The notes: generated by a model from the letters alone, not told the origin. Positions 16,388 through 25,395 are shown, numbered from the stretch's first letter. The stretch: 64,000 bases of DNA from DATAUK01 sp036268295 (GCA_036268295.1 DATAUK010000015.1:19926-83925), one strand, 5' to 3'. Numbers and translations: made by a program.

Positions 16388-17081
16388 CGAGGTCGTCACG
16401 ACGTACGGCGCGGTGCGTGCTCTCGACGGCGTCAGCCTGCAAGTCCCCGACGGCGGAATCACCGCGGTGCTCGGCGCCAACGGCGCCGGCAAGACCACGT
16501 TGCTTCGCAGCATCAACGGGTTGGTCCGTCCGGCGTCCGGGTCGATCACCTACCGCGACCGCGACCTGGTCAGCGCCAAGGTCGAGGAGGTCGTCACCTT
16601 CGGGATCGCGCACGTGCCGGAGGGTCGTGGCGTCATCACCGAGCTCACCGTCGAGGAGAACCTCCGGCTCGGCGCGCTCTGGCGAGGTGACCGAGCCGAC
16701 GCGAACGCCGGTCTCGGCGAGATTTATGCGATGTTCCCGCCGCTGGACGAGCGTCGCGGCAAGCCGGCGGACACGCTGTCCGGCGGCGAGCGCCAGATGC
16801 TCGCGATCGGAAGGGCGCTGATGAGTCGCCCGACCCTGCTGCTGCTCGACGAGCCGTCGCTCGGGCTGGCGCCGAGGGTCACGGCACAGATCATGGCGAC
16901 GCTCAAGCGGTTGAGCGACGAGCAGGGACTCACCGTCGTGCTCGTTGAGCAGAACGCTCGAAGTGCGCTCTCGGTCGCCGCGACCGCGGTGGTCCTCAAC
17001 CTCGGGCGAGTGGTGGCCGCCGGCGACGCCGCTGAGCTCGCCGCCGACACCAAGCTCCGACACGCCTACCTGGGGTTCTGA
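16374..17081 (+). CDS. Branched-chain amino acid type ABC transporter ATPase (LivF-like)
   Basis: This is the second ATPase of the importer, 235 residues, the family's usual length. It shows Walker A GANGAGKTT, the canonical LSGGERQMLAIGRAL signature and Walker B LLLLDEPSLGLAP, which is typical of LivF. It begins at ATG 16374 inside the end of the livG-like gene, eight bases after AGGGG, which implies coupled translation. It would pair with the LivG-like subunit as a heterodimer on the cytoplasmic face. Confidence 0.88.
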   Translation: MLALDEVVTTYGAVRALDGVSLQVPDGGITAVLGANGAGKTTLLRSINGLVRPASGSITYRDRDLVSAKVEEVVTFGIAHVPEGRGVITELTVEENLRLGALWRGDRADANAGLGEIYAMFPPLDERRGKPADTLSGGERQMLAIGRALMSRPTLLLLDEPSLGLAPRVTAQIMATLKRLSDEQGLTVVLVEQNARSALSVAATAVVLNLGRVVAAGDAAELAADTKLRHAYLGF

Positions 17082-17106
17082 TGCACATCGCTGGACGTGA
17101 TCGCTG

Positions 17107-17991
17107 ATGTCCTTCATCAACCTGGTCATCTACGGCATCGCCAACGGCCTGATCTATGCCGCCGTCGCGCTGGCGCTGGTGTTGATCTGGCGCTCGACCC
17201 GGATCGTGAACTTCGCCCAGGGCGGCATGCTGATGTTCACCACGTTCATCGCCTGGGAGCTAGTGGTCAAGCACCATCAGAGCTATTGGCTGGGCCTGGT
17301 CGTCGCGATGGCAGCCGGGCTTGTCCTCGGCGGTTTTGTCGAGCGGGTCCTGGTGCGGCCGGTCGAGAACGGCCCGCCGCTCAACCCGGTCATCGTGACC
17401 CTCGGTCTGCTGCTGATGTTGGAGGGCTTCGCCGGGATGATCTGGGGCAACGGCCTGAGCTCGTTCCCACCCGAGTTCTCGGTGAACTACTACCACGTCG
17501 GCCATCAGGTGATCCTGTTCTCGCCGTACTTCCTGTTCATCGTGATCGCGGTCGCCGCCGTGGGACTTGCGCTCTATCTACTGTTCCAGCGATCGCCGCT
17601 CGGCCTGCGGATGCGCGCGTCGGCGTTCAGCCCCGAGGTGGCGCGGCTGCTCGGGGTCCGGGTCGGCCGGATGCTGACCCTGGGCTGGGCACTGGCGGCG
17701 GCGGTCGGGGCGCTTGCCGGTGTGCTGATCGCCGGCACGCAGCCGAACTACATCAATCCGAACGGGTTCGACAGTCTGTTGATCTTCGGATTCACCGCCG
17801 CGGTCATCGGCGGTCTGGACTCCGCGGTCGGCGCGGTGGTCGGCGGCGTGCTGCTCGGCGTCGCGCTGGAGATCCTCGACGTGCACGTCAGCAACGACAT
17901 CGACAGCTTCTTCGTCTTCGCCCTGCTGCTCATCGTCTTGATGATCCGGCCGAACGGGTTGTTCGCCCGGACGGCGGTGAGACGGGTATGA
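17107..17991 (+). CDS. Branched-chain amino acid type ABC permease (LivH-like)
   Basis: The 294-residue membrane protein has about eight hydrophobic segments and family signatures: ALALVLIWRSTRIVNFAQGGMLMF near the N-terminus and IFGFTAAVIGGLDSAVGAVVGGVLLGVALEIL near the C-terminus. It forms half of the membrane channel with the LivM-like protein. The start is ATG 17107; the ribosome site is weak. The last codons overlap the next gene (GTATGA), so the two permeases are translationally linked. Confidence 0.88.
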   Translation: MSFINLVIYGIANGLIYAAVALALVLIWRSTRIVNFAQGGMLMFTTFIAWELVVKHHQSYWLGLVVAMAAGLVLGGFVERVLVRPVENGPPLNPVIVTLGLLLMLEGFAGMIWGNGLSSFPPEFSVNYYHVGHQVILFSPYFLFIVIAVAAVGLALYLLFQRSPLGLRMRASAFSPEVARLLGVRVGRMLTLGWALAAAVGALAGVLIAGTQPNYINPNGFDSLLIFGFTAAVIGGLDSAVGAVVGGVLLGVALEILDVHVSNDIDSFFVFALLLIVLMIRPNGLFARTAVRRV

Positions 17992-19031
17992 AGCTGCCGG
18001 CCGTGCTGACGCGATCGACCGCGCTGCGCAACCTTGCGATCACCGTCGTCGCCGGGCTCGTGCTGTTCGGGCTGACCGAGGTGTTCTCGGAGTATCGCAA
18101 CACCCAGCTCGCCAACGCCGGCATCAACTTCTGCGCGATTGCCGGCCTGACGGTGCTGACCGGGCTCTCCGGACAGATCTCGCTCGGCAACGGCGCGTTC
18201 ATGTTCATCGGCGCCTACACCGTCGCGCTGCTCCTCAAGCACCATCCGAGCACGAGCAATCCGGAGCTGGTGCTGATCGTGGTCGCGGCGGTCGTCGTCG
18301 CGGCGATCGTCGGCGGCTTCGTTGGCACGGCCGCCGCGAGGCTGCGTGGGCCCTATCTCGCCGGCGTCACACTGGCGCTCGCCCTTGGGGTGCCGGTGCT
18401 TCCCGACTACCAGCATCTTGAAGGACCGCTCGGTGGACATGCCGGGCTCATCGTGAACGCGCCGGGCCCGCCGGGCGGCACGCTGGATCTCGAAAGATGG
18501 CAGGCCTGGATCTGTTGCCTGGCCGCGCTGGTCACGTTCTTCGTCTTGGCCAACCTTAGGAGCAGCCGGGTCGGCCGGTCGTTCACCGCGGTTCGCGACG
18601 ACGAGATTGCGGCATCGCTGGCCGGCATGTCGGTGCCGCGGATCCAGATCCTCGCCTTCGTCGTCAGCGCCGGATCGGCCGGCCTTGCCGGCGCGATGCT
18701 CGCGATCATCGACGGTCAGATCGGCCCACAATCCTTCCCGCTACAGATCTCGTTGTTCCTGCTCGCCGGAGCCGTCTTCGGCGGGCTCGGCAGCATGGCC
18801 GGCGCGGCGTACGGCGCGGTGCTCATCACCTTCCTCGGCGGCTGGTCGACTGACCTTTCCAATGCGCTGTCGCTACCGAGCAAGGTCGACCTGAACCTGC
18901 CACCGGCGTTCTACGGTCTCGTGCTCATCGTCTCGATGCTGCTGTTTCCCTTTGGATTGCAAGGGTTGGTGCGCCGCGGCTGGCACCGGGTGCGGACCCG
19001 GACCCGCCCCGTCGAGGTCGCCGCGCGATAA
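17988..19031 (+). CDS. Branched-chain amino acid type ABC permease (LivM-like)
   Basis: This 347-residue membrane protein is the second permease subunit. It carries the LivM signature AIAGLTVLTGLSGQISLGNGAFMFIGAY, the cytoplasmic coupling segment TAVRDDEIAASLAGMSV, and the late membrane motif LAGAVFGGLGSMAGAAYGAVLI. The ATG at 17988 overlaps the stop of the LivH-like gene by four bases. The C-terminus is basic (RTRTRPVEVAAR). Together with genes at 15578, 16374, 17107 and 19124 it completes the five-part importer. Confidence 0.88.
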   Translation: MKLPAVLTRSTALRNLAITVVAGLVLFGLTEVFSEYRNTQLANAGINFCAIAGLTVLTGLSGQISLGNGAFMFIGAYTVALLLKHHPSTSNPELVLIVVAAVVVAAIVGGFVGTAAARLRGPYLAGVTLALALGVPVLPDYQHLEGPLGGHAGLIVNAPGPPGGTLDLERWQAWICCLAALVTFFVLANLRSSRVGRSFTAVRDDEIAASLAGMSVPRIQILAFVVSAGSAGLAGAMLAIIDGQIGPQSFPLQISLFLLAGAVFGGLGSMAGAAYGAVLITFLGGWSTDLSNALSLPSKVDLNLPPAFYGLVLIVSMLLFPFGLQGLVRRGWHRVRTRTRPVEVAAR

Positions 19032-19123
19032 CGCCTGGAAAACGAAACTGGCCAGTAACTAGGAATCGAACCAGATTCGGAATAGGTTCCCGCCAGCATC
19101 TCTCCTAGCGACCCGGAGGAACT

Positions 19124-20413
19124 ATGACCAAGGCCCCCCTGCGGCTCCTTGCCACCGGTGTAGTGGTGGCGCTTGCCGTTGCCGCCTGTGGCGGCGGCGG
19201 CAGCAAGGCGTCCGCACCCGGCGTCACGGCGACGACCGTCACGATCGGAAGTCACCAGCCGCTCACCGGTGTGGCGGCTCCGGGCTATAGCGAGATTGCG
19301 CCCGCTTCGAACGCGTACTTCAAGTACATCAACGCTAACGGCGGGATCAACGGCCGGACGATTAACTACACCTACCTCGATGACGGGTACAACCCCGCCA
19401 ACACCGTCACGGTCGTTCACAAGCTGGTCGAGCAGGACAAGGTCTTCGCGATCTTCAACGGCCTCGGCACCCCGACGCATCAGGCGGTCGTGAGCTACCT
19501 CAACCAGCAAAAGGTGCCGGACCTGTTCGTCGCCTCCGGCTGCCTGTGCTGGAACCAGACGACGACCGATCCCGAGACCTTCGGCTGGCAGCCCGACTAC
19601 ACCGTCGAGGGGAAGATCCTCGGGCAGTACATCGCGAAGAACTTCCCCGGCAAGAAGGTCGGAATCTTCGCGCAGAACGACGACTTCGGGACCAACGGCA
19701 TCAAGGGCCTCGAGGACGAGATTCCGGCCAGCTCGGTCGTCTCGACCCAGCGCTACGACCCGACCAACATCAAGATCACCCCGCAGGTCCAGGCGCTGCA
19801 GCAGTCAGGCGCCGAGATCGTCGTGTCGTTCAGCGTGCCGGCGTTCACCGCGCTGCTCAAGCTCACCTCGGTGGCGCTGAAGTTCAACCCGCAGCTCGTG
19901 GTCAGCAACGTCGGGTCCGACCCGATCACGCTGTCCGGTCTCATCTCGAGCTTCTCCAAGGGCAAGGCTCCCGGCCAGGCGCTGATCCAGGGGATCATCA
20001 GCGACACCTACCTGGCGCCGCCCTCGGATGCCAGCAACAGCTGGATCCAGCTGTTCAAGAAGATCCACGACAAGTACATCCCGAAGCTGCCGTTCGACGG
20101 CAACGTGGAGTACGGGATGGCCGCGGCGTACACCTTCGCGCAGGCGCTCAAGGCGGCCGGGAAGAACCCGACCAGAGCCAGCATCGTGGCTGCGGTTGAA
20201 AAGGGCGGCTTCAGCGGGCCCGGCTTGGTGCCGTTCGCGTTCTCGAGCTCCTCGCACTCCGGTTACACCGGCGTGCAGATCGCGAAGATCCAGGGGCTGG
20301 TCGGAGTGCCGGTCGGCACGCCGCTGGTGACCGACGACACTCCGAAGGGTGCCATCACGCCGTACACCACCGCTGAGCCGGCGGCTCCCTCCAACGGGAT
20401 CCCGAGCGACTGA
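19124..20413 (+). CDS. Substrate-binding lipoprotein of the LivK/Peripla_BP_6 type
   Basis: The protein has 429 residues with a lipoprotein signal ending AVAAC (Cys at about residue 23), so it should be anchored outside the membrane. It begins the mature fold with TTVTIGSHQPLTG and has YINANGGINGRTINYTYLDDGY and FNGLGTPTHQAVVSYLNQQKVPDLFVASG, the family's hinge and first-lobe motifs. The start follows GGAGG. A 92-bp gap with a small inverted repeat (GAATC-N6-GATTC) separates it from livM, so it may have extra expression from its own promoter, as binding proteins often do. The ligand is not predictable; family members bind amino acids, amides and aromatic acids. Confidence 0.88.
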   Translation: MTKAPLRLLATGVVVALAVAACGGGGSKASAPGVTATTVTIGSHQPLTGVAAPGYSEIAPASNAYFKYINANGGINGRTINYTYLDDGYNPANTVTVVHKLVEQDKVFAIFNGLGTPTHQAVVSYLNQQKVPDLFVASGCLCWNQTTTDPETFGWQPDYTVEGKILGQYIAKNFPGKKVGIFAQNDDFGTNGIKGLEDEIPASSVVSTQRYDPTNIKITPQVQALQQSGAEIVVSFSVPAFTALLKLTSVALKFNPQLVVSNVGSDPITLSGLISSFSKGKAPGQALIQGIISDTYLAPPSDASNSWIQLFKKIHDKYIPKLPFDGNVEYGMAAAYTFAQALKAAGKNPTRASIVAAVEKGGFSGPGLVPFAFSSSSHSGYTGVQIAKIQGLVGVPVGTPLVTDDTPKGAITPYTTAEPAAPSNGIPSD

Positions 20414-20434
20414 TCGAGGCGCTTGATCAATCGG

Positions 20435-20465
20435 CGACGGCCGGCCCGGACCGGGCCGGCCGTCG
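20435..20465 (+). terminator. Strong Rho-independent-type hairpin ending the ABC operon
   Basis: A perfect 15-bp inverted repeat (cgacggccggcccgg, one base, then its exact complement) lies 21 bases after the binding-protein stop and is followed by TTGTTG-like sequence rather than a long T-run, as is common in actinobacteria. Confidence 0.8.
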
Positions 20466-20501
20466 TTGTGCCCGGGCTTGGTGAGGGAGACTGACGGCGA
20501 G

Positions 20502-21035
20502 ATGAGCGATCGACCGACGATCCCGCCAGGGGAGCGCTTCGCGGACACCGACGCGTGGGACAAGGACCGGATCAAGGCGCCGCACCTGTGGCACACGCTG
20601 GGCTATCGGCGACTGTCCTGGGAGCCGGGCGCGACGTCGATCGCGTGGGACGCGTCGCCGGACTACTGCTTCCCGACCTCAGGTGGACCGATCGTCCAGG
20701 GTGGGCTGGTGACCGCCCTGCTCGATGCCGCGATGGGCGGCGCCTGCTGGACCGTGCTCGATCGAGACCAGGCGTTCCTGACCGCGGACCTTCGGGTGGA
20801 GTTCGTCCGCTCGGCGCAGGTCGGCACGGTCTCAGCGCACGGCTGGGTTGTGCGGCGTACCCGTCGGGTGGTGTTCTGCGCGGCCGAGCTTCATCGCGGT
20901 GAAGCCAAGGGCGAGCTGTTGGCGAGCAGTCGCTGCACCCAGGTGGTCCTGCCGGCCGAGGGTCGTGCGGGGCGCTATGACAAGCCGGCCGGCGACGGCG
21001 CCGACGGGGCACCGCCGGACGACGCGCGAGGATGA
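20502..21035 (+). CDS. PaaI-type hotdog-fold acyl-CoA thioesterase
   Basis: The 177-residue protein has a single 4HBT hotdog domain. The central helix signature is seen as GGPIVQGGLVTALLDAAMGGACW, and the strand pair as LTADLRVEFVRSAQVGTVSAHGWVVRRTRRVVFCAAEL. Members hydrolyse aryl- or acyl-CoA thioesters in the cytoplasm. A disordered Gly/Asp/Pro tail follows the domain. The ATG at 20502 is taken because the domain needs nothing upstream; a GGCGAG sits before it. The next gene starts four bases after the stop, so the two are co-transcribed, which points to acyl-CoA metabolism. Confidence 0.78.
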   Translation: MSDRPTIPPGERFADTDAWDKDRIKAPHLWHTLGYRRLSWEPGATSIAWDASPDYCFPTSGGPIVQGGLVTALLDAAMGGACWTVLDRDQAFLTADLRVEFVRSAQVGTVSAHGWVVRRTRRVVFCAAELHRGEAKGELLASSRCTQVVLPAEGRAGRYDKPAGDGADGAPPDDARG

Positions 21036-21039
21036 GCCC

Positions 21040-22116
21040 ATGACCGCTGACGACGTCACGACCTTGAGTGAGCAGGCCGCGCCGAGCGCTGCCGTCGGCG
21101 GCTACCTCGCTGAGCGGCTTGGTGACGACGGCTGGCGGGACTGCTCGCTCGAGCTGGTTGCCGGTGGCCGGTCCAACTTGACCTTCATCGTGACCTCGGC
21201 GGCCGGTGACGCGGTGCTGCGGCGCCCGCCACTGTCCAACCGGCTGCCGACCGCGCACGACATGGGCCGCGAGCACCGGGTGATATCGGCGCTGGGCGAG
21301 ACCGCGGTGCCGGTGCCGAAGACACTGGCGATGTGCACTGACGAGGACGTCATCGGGGCGCCGTTCTACGTGATGGACCGGGTCGCCGGGCACATCGTGC
21401 GCGACGTGATGCCTGACGGCTACGCCGAGTCCGCGGCTGATCGTCACGCGATAGGCACCGGGTTGATCGACGTCCTGGCGGAGCTGCATGCCGTCGTGCC
21501 GTCGAGTGTGGGGCTGGCCGACTACGGCAAACCGGCCGGCTACCTCGACCGCCAAATCCGGCGCTGGACGATGCAGTGGGACGCCACTCGGATCGCCGAC
21601 GAACCGGGAGGCACCGAGCTCGACCGGCTCGCCACGCGGCTCGCCGACGCGATGCCGGCCTCGGCGACCGGACCGATCGTTCACGGTGACTACCGGATGG
21701 ACAACGTCCTGCTCGATCCGGTCACGCCGGGCAAGATGGCCGCCGTACTCGACTGGGAGCTTTCGACGCTCGGCGATCCGCTTGCCGATGTCGGGTTGTT
21801 CTACATCTACTGGCAGGACCGCTCGGACAGCGCGACGCAGTCCGCGGCCGGCCTGCTGCCATGGGTCACCCGGCTCGAGGGCTTCCCGAGCCGGCTCGAG
21901 CTGCTCGACCGCTACGCCGCGCGGACCGGCCGGGATCTGACCGCGCTGCCGTGGTACGTCGGATTCGCCTGTTTCAAGCTCGCCGTGGTGCTGTCCGGCG
22001 TCGCGGCGCGCGGCCGGGCCGGCGCGATGATCGGCGACGGCTTCGTGGAGATGGCCGCCCGAATCGCGCCCCTGGTCGACGTCGGCCATACCGCCCTATC
22101 CGGCCAGCTCGGCTAA
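21040..22116 (+). CDS. APH/ACAD10-type phosphotransferase family protein
   Basis: This 358-residue protein has the aminoglycoside-phosphotransferase kinase fold. The nucleotide loop is seen in the N-lobe (LVAGGRSNLTFIV), the catalytic loop as IVHGDYRMDNVLLDP (HGD-x4-N) and the metal site as VLDWELSTLGDPLADVG. Actinobacterial homologs are usually found with acyl-CoA dehydrogenases and thioesterases and resemble the kinase domain of human ACAD10/11, which phosphorylates 4-hydroxyacyl-CoA; antibiotic resistance is unlikely. ATG 21040 follows GAGGATGAG and lies four bases after the thioesterase stop. The substrate remains inferred from family context. Confidence 0.8.
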   Translation: MTADDVTTLSEQAAPSAAVGGYLAERLGDDGWRDCSLELVAGGRSNLTFIVTSAAGDAVLRRPPLSNRLPTAHDMGREHRVISALGETAVPVPKTLAMCTDEDVIGAPFYVMDRVAGHIVRDVMPDGYAESAADRHAIGTGLIDVLAELHAVVPSSVGLADYGKPAGYLDRQIRRWTMQWDATRIADEPGGTELDRLATRLADAMPASATGPIVHGDYRMDNVLLDPVTPGKMAAVLDWELSTLGDPLADVGLFYIYWQDRSDSATQSAAGLLPWVTRLEGFPSRLELLDRYAARTGRDLTALPWYVGFACFKLAVVLSGVAARGRAGAMIGDGFVEMAARIAPLVDVGHTALSGQLG

Positions 22117-22149
22117 CCCGAGCGATCAGTCAGATCTCCCGGGCGCCAT

Positions 22150-22187
22150 GGCGCCGTTACGTTCTGACACAACAGCGAGGGGGTGGG
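22150..22187. repeat. Copy 1 of a dispersed intergenic element
   Basis: GGCGCC-N3-ACGTTCTGACACAA-N6-GGGGGTGGG lies in the 89-bp gap between the convergent kinase and SDR genes. A reverse-oriented copy (63966-63997) shares all three blocks. The preceding bases make a GGCGCCATGGCGCC palindrome (22142-22155) that could act as a weak terminator. Confidence 0.5.
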
Positions 22188-22205
22188 GGTCAGCCCGCTC
22201 GCGGG

Positions 22206-22970
22206 TCAGACGCCGCCCCTCGAGGTGATGCCGCCGTCGATGATCACGGTCTGGCCGGTGATCCACGACGCATCGTCGGAGAGCAGGAACGCCGCGAGCT
22301 TCGAGGTGTCGTTCGGCACGCCGAGCCGCTTGAGGGGATAACGCTCGGCGACGGCGGCCTCGTCGTTCTCATACAGCGCTTTGGCGAAGTCGGTCTTGAC
22401 GACGGCCGGCGCGATGCCGTTGACCCGGACCATCGGGCCGAGCTCCTGAGCGAGCTGGCGGGTCAGATGGACCAGCGCCGCCTTGCTGGCGTTGTAGGCG
22501 CCGATGAACGGCCCGGGCACGAAACCGCCGACCGACGCGACGTTGAGGATGGCGCCGCCGTTGTCGCGCTGCCAGGTCCGCCATGCCAGCTGCGTCCACG
22601 CCAGCGCCGCCACCACGTTGACCTCGAAGATCTTGCGTACGGCGGCCAGGTCGGCATCGACGAGCGGACCGAAGTGCGGGTTGACGGCGGCATTGTTGAC
22701 CACGAAGTCGATCCGGCCGAACGCCGCCATGGTCGCCTCGACCGCAGCGTGCTGATGCTCGCTGTCGTCCGCGCTGCCACGGGCGGCGACAGCCCGGCCG
22801 GACCCGTCGGGATCGAGTTTGGCGATCGCGCTGTCGAGCTCGTCCGGCTTGCGCGCGGTGATGCAGACCGAGGCGCCGCGAGCTACCAGCTCACGGGCGA
22901 TGCCGAAGCCGATGCCGCGGGTCGCGCCGGTGACGATCGCGCTGCGGCCAGTGAAGTCATCCATGCTCAT
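22206..22970 (-). CDS. Short-chain dehydrogenase/reductase (FabG-like SDR)
   Basis: The protein of 254 residues (from the ATG at 22970) is a classical SDR oxidoreductase. The nucleotide motif is TGATRGIGFGIA, NNAA marks the fourth strand, the catalytic Ser lies in NVASVGG and the Tyr/Lys pair in YNASKAALVHL. Arg-rich ARKPDEL after the second strand suggests NADP preference, which is inference. The C-terminal DDASWITGQTVIIDGG is the usual tetramer segment. No clear ribosome site decides between ATG 22970, ATG 22964 and the upstream ATG 22988. It is convergent with the thioesterase-kinase pair, so it is not in their operon but may share acyl-CoA chemistry. Confidence 0.85.
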   Translation of the reverse strand: MSMDDFTGRSAIVTGATRGIGFGIARELVARGASVCITARKPDELDSAIAKLDPDGSGRAVAARGSADDSEHQHAAVEATMAAFGRIDFVVNNAAVNPHFGPLVDADLAAVRKIFEVNVVAALAWTQLAWRTWQRDNGGAILNVASVGGFVPGPFIGAYNASKAALVHLTRQLAQELGPMVRVNGIAPAVVKTDFAKALYENDEAAVAERYPLKRLGVPNDTSKLAAFLLSDDASWITGQTVIIDGGITSRGGV

Positions 22971-23119
22971 GGCCGGACACGTTGCCATATCGCCATCCAC
23001 CGGCCGACGCTCGGGCACCGTTGTCCACATTTGGCCTCACCTGGTCCCACCGGCAGATGTGGGCGGCGAGGCTGGCTGGGCCGGCGAGCGCCGCGCGAGG
23101 ATCAGTGAGGAGCGAGGCG

Positions 23120-23569
23120 ATGGACACGTTCGTGACAGTGCACGGCAACCTGGTGGCCGATCCGGTCCAGCGATCGACCGCGAGCGGCGCCACGGTGGTG
23201 GGCCTGCGGCTCGCCTCGAGCGGCCGGCGGTTCGACAAGGCAAGCGGAGAGTTTCGCGACGGCGACACCATGTACATAAGCGTGTCCTGCTGGCGCTCGC
23301 TCGCCGGACACGTGCTGGCGAGCCTGCGCAAGGGCGACAGCGTGGTCGTCCTCGGCCGGTTGCTGTTCCGCAGCTATGACGACAAGCAGGGCAACCGTCG
23401 TACGGTTCACGAGCTCGACGCGATCGCGCTCGGTCCCGACCTGTCGCGCTGCGCCGCGGATCTGCGCCGGGCGCCGCGCGCCAACGACGGGGATTCGCAG
23501 CCGGCTGAGCAGCCCTGCGAGCCGTCGGCCGACGTGACGGCCACGCCGGCTGTGCCGGTCGCGGCCTGA
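23120..23569 (+). CDS. ssb: Single-stranded DNA-binding protein, tail-less paralog (SsbB-like)
   Basis: The 149-residue protein has an OB fold over residues 1-110 (VTVHGNLVADPVQR, GATVVGLRLASSGRRFDK, YISVSCWRSLAGHV, GDSVVVLGRLLFRSYDDKQGNRR). It binds single-stranded DNA as an oligomer. The tail is Ala/Pro/Glu-rich and ends PAVPVAA, so the acidic DDDIPF-like tip used by the main SSB to recruit repair proteins is absent. That fits a paralog for recombination or transformation, or a backup SSB. ATG 23120 is preceded by AGGAGCGAGG. The gene opens a run of genes in the order ssb...ettA...glbO...pepN...rpiB. Confidence 0.85.
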   Translation: MDTFVTVHGNLVADPVQRSTASGATVVGLRLASSGRRFDKASGEFRDGDTMYISVSCWRSLAGHVLASLRKGDSVVVLGRLLFRSYDDKQGNRRTVHELDAIALGPDLSRCAADLRRAPRANDGDSQPAEQPCEPSADVTATPAVPVAA

Positions 23570-23590
23570 CCGAGCGCGGCTGGTGTGTGC

Positions 23591-24883
23591 TTACCGAGTG
23601 GTGACCGAGATCGGCGCTGAGCTCGTGGTGCCGCCAGGGTTGCGCGCGACCATCCGTACGGCGTACTTCTTGTGGCCGGCCAGACCATGGACGGTCAGTC
23701 GGACGTGACGAGCGACCAGCTTGTTGCGCGCCGTCACCCAGGGCGACTCCCGAACCGTGTGACCGTGGGTCGCCACGACGCGCACCTGCGCTCGCAGCCC
23801 TTCGGCGTACACGTCGGCGCTGACGGTCGCCGAGTCCGCAGAAACGCCGCGCTTCTTCAGGTGGGTGATCGCCGGTCGTTGCAGGAACTCGTAGGCGCCG
23901 ATGTCCGGTGCGCTGCCCACCCGCCGAGGTCGACCGACCAGGTCGGTGTCGTGTGCCGGGTCCGTGGCGCCCTTGTCGATGGTCGGCGAACTGGGCGCCT
24001 CGCGGAAGTTGCTCTGATCAGGAGCCGCGAAGCGGGTGGGTTTGGAGACGTCAGTCGCATTGCCGTTGACCGCTGCCTCGCCGCCGCCGGCATCGCTCGC
24101 CGTTGAGTGGTGGTAGTCGCTGTGTTTCAGGTTGACCGTCGCGGTGGCGGTCGACGCGTTGGTCGAGGACTCCACGTCTTGCAACCCGCCCTGGAAGATG
24201 TCGTTCGTCGCGGTGACGGTGATTGCGGTGAACTCGCCGGCGGCGGCGAGCAGGCCGATTCCGTGTGGATCGGTAGCGACTGCGGTCACACCGCGGATCG
24301 TGACATTGAGGTGTTTGGTCGGCGGCACTTCACTGCCCCTTGTCATGGCAAGGGCGGTGCTGTCCTCGCCGCGGGCCACACACAACGAGTCGACGATCGA
24401 GTCGTACACCGCGCAGGCGCTGGCGCCGTCGCCGTTCGACAGGACGATGACGTGCGAGACGGTCCCCAACGCGAAGAGTCCGGAAGTCGAGCCGGAGGAG
24501 TCGATCTGGACGTTGCTCAGCGCCACGCTCTTCGCGGTCTCCAGCCCGATCTTCGCAGCGAGATGGATGATCGGTCGCTCCTTGTTGACCGCGCCGTGGA
24601 TCGACAGACCCGGTGCCTCGGCTGAGAGCGCGGTGGGGATTTGGTGTTGCTGTGAGCCATACGTTCCTGGCCCGACGATCACTTCTTGACCCCGGCCGGC
24701 ATGGTTGATCGCGGTGACGATGCTGCAGGGGTGTGCCGATGAACACGCCGTGCCCTTCCCTGACGGGCTGGCATAGCGAGTGGCACCCGGGCCGGCCGAG
24801 GCGGCGCCGGGCGCCGCAATTGCAGCGAGGCCGGCGGCGACGACCAGCACGGACAGCGAAACCAGGTGGCGGCTCGGCATCAT
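23591..24883 (-). CDS. Secreted parallel beta-helix protein with C-terminal fibronectin-like domain
   Basis: The 430-residue protein has a signal peptide (LVVAAGLAAIAAPGAASA). Its body reads as a right-handed parallel beta-helix: ACSSAHPCSIVTAINHAGRGQEVIVGPGTY at the start, then irregular strands (ISIHGA, VALSNVQIDSS, VTIRGVTAVATDP, ATNDIFQG) and the choice-of-anchor Q signature SPTIDKGATDPAHDTDLVGRPRRVGSAPDIGAYEF near residues 305-340. The last ~90 residues form a fibronectin type III-like domain (YAVRMVARNPGGTTSSAP). Such proteins are often polysaccharide-binding or lyase-like, but no catalytic set is visible. TACAGT is six bases before ATG 24883, so the start looks leaderless. Confidence 0.72.
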   Translation of the reverse strand: MMPSRHLVSLSVLVVAAGLAAIAAPGAASAGPGATRYASPSGKGTACSSAHPCSIVTAINHAGRGQEVIVGPGTYGSQQHQIPTALSAEAPGLSIHGAVNKERPIIHLAAKIGLETAKSVALSNVQIDSSGSTSGLFALGTVSHVIVLSNGDGASACAVYDSIVDSLCVARGEDSTALAMTRGSEVPPTKHLNVTIRGVTAVATDPHGIGLLAAAGEFTAITVTATNDIFQGGLQDVESSTNASTATATVNLKHSDYHHSTASDAGGGEAAVNGNATDVSKPTRFAAPDQSNFREAPSSPTIDKGATDPAHDTDLVGRPRRVGSAPDIGAYEFLQRPAITHLKKRGVSADSATVSADVYAEGLRAQVRVVATHGHTVRESPWVTARNKLVARHVRLTVHGLAGHKKYAVRMVARNPGGTTSSAPISVTTR

Positions 24884-24927
24884 GGCGGGACTGTAACGCG
24901 AGCGTGGAGGATGCGCAGCCAGGATCA

Positions 24928-25395
24928 CTAACAGAGGTCGACCGATCCGATGCCGACCGGCCCGACCCAGCGCAGGTCGTCGAGGTTGACCACGATCGCC
25001 TCCTGCGTGGTCCGTGCCAGTACGACGACCGCCTCGGCGACAGGATCGGGGTTCTCTTCGCGATGCGGCACCCAAGGCGGGACGTAGATGTAGTCGCCCG
25101 GGCTGGTGGCCAACCGGGTCTCTTCGTCGTCGTCGAGGAACACGAACTCGGGATGACCGCTGAGGATGTAGATCCCGGTCTCGGACTTGCCATGGTGATG
25201 GTTGGCCGACCGGGTCGCGGGTGCGACGTGGGTCTGGCCCATCCACAGCGCCGAAGAGCCGACCGAGGCGCCCGAGATCGCCTCGACCCGGCGCATGCCT
25301 GGTGTCTGCCCAGTGGCGTTCGACAAACTCGGCGCGCCGACCTGATAGAGCCGCCGGTGGAACCCATCGGGCCCGCACTCGATGCGATCTTCCAT
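24928..25395 (-). CDS. Cupin domain protein
   Basis: This 155-residue protein is a single cupin barrel. Metal-binding motif 1 is seen as ANHHHGKSETGIYILSGHPEF (H-H-H...E) and motif 2 as GDYIYVPPWVPHREEN (H at the end). It could bind Fe or Mn. Small single-domain cupins act as isomerases, dioxygenases or sensors, and no substrate is suggested here. The start ATG 25395 follows GTGAGGC. It is transcribed toward the beta-helix gene 44 bp away and divergently from ettA. Confidence 0.8.
   Translation of the reverse strand: MEDRIECGPDGFHRRLYQVGAPSLSNATGQTPGMRRVEAISGASVGSSALWMGQTHVAPATRSANHHHGKSETGIYILSGHPEFVFLDDDEETRLATSPGDYIYVPPWVPHREENPDPVAEAVVVLARTTQEAIVVNLDDLRWVGPVGIGSVDLC

Noticed and set aside
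21040..22116. Aminoglycoside resistance kinase
   Set aside because: The fold is shared, but the sequence and thioesterase neighbour fit the ACAD10-like acyl-CoA group better.
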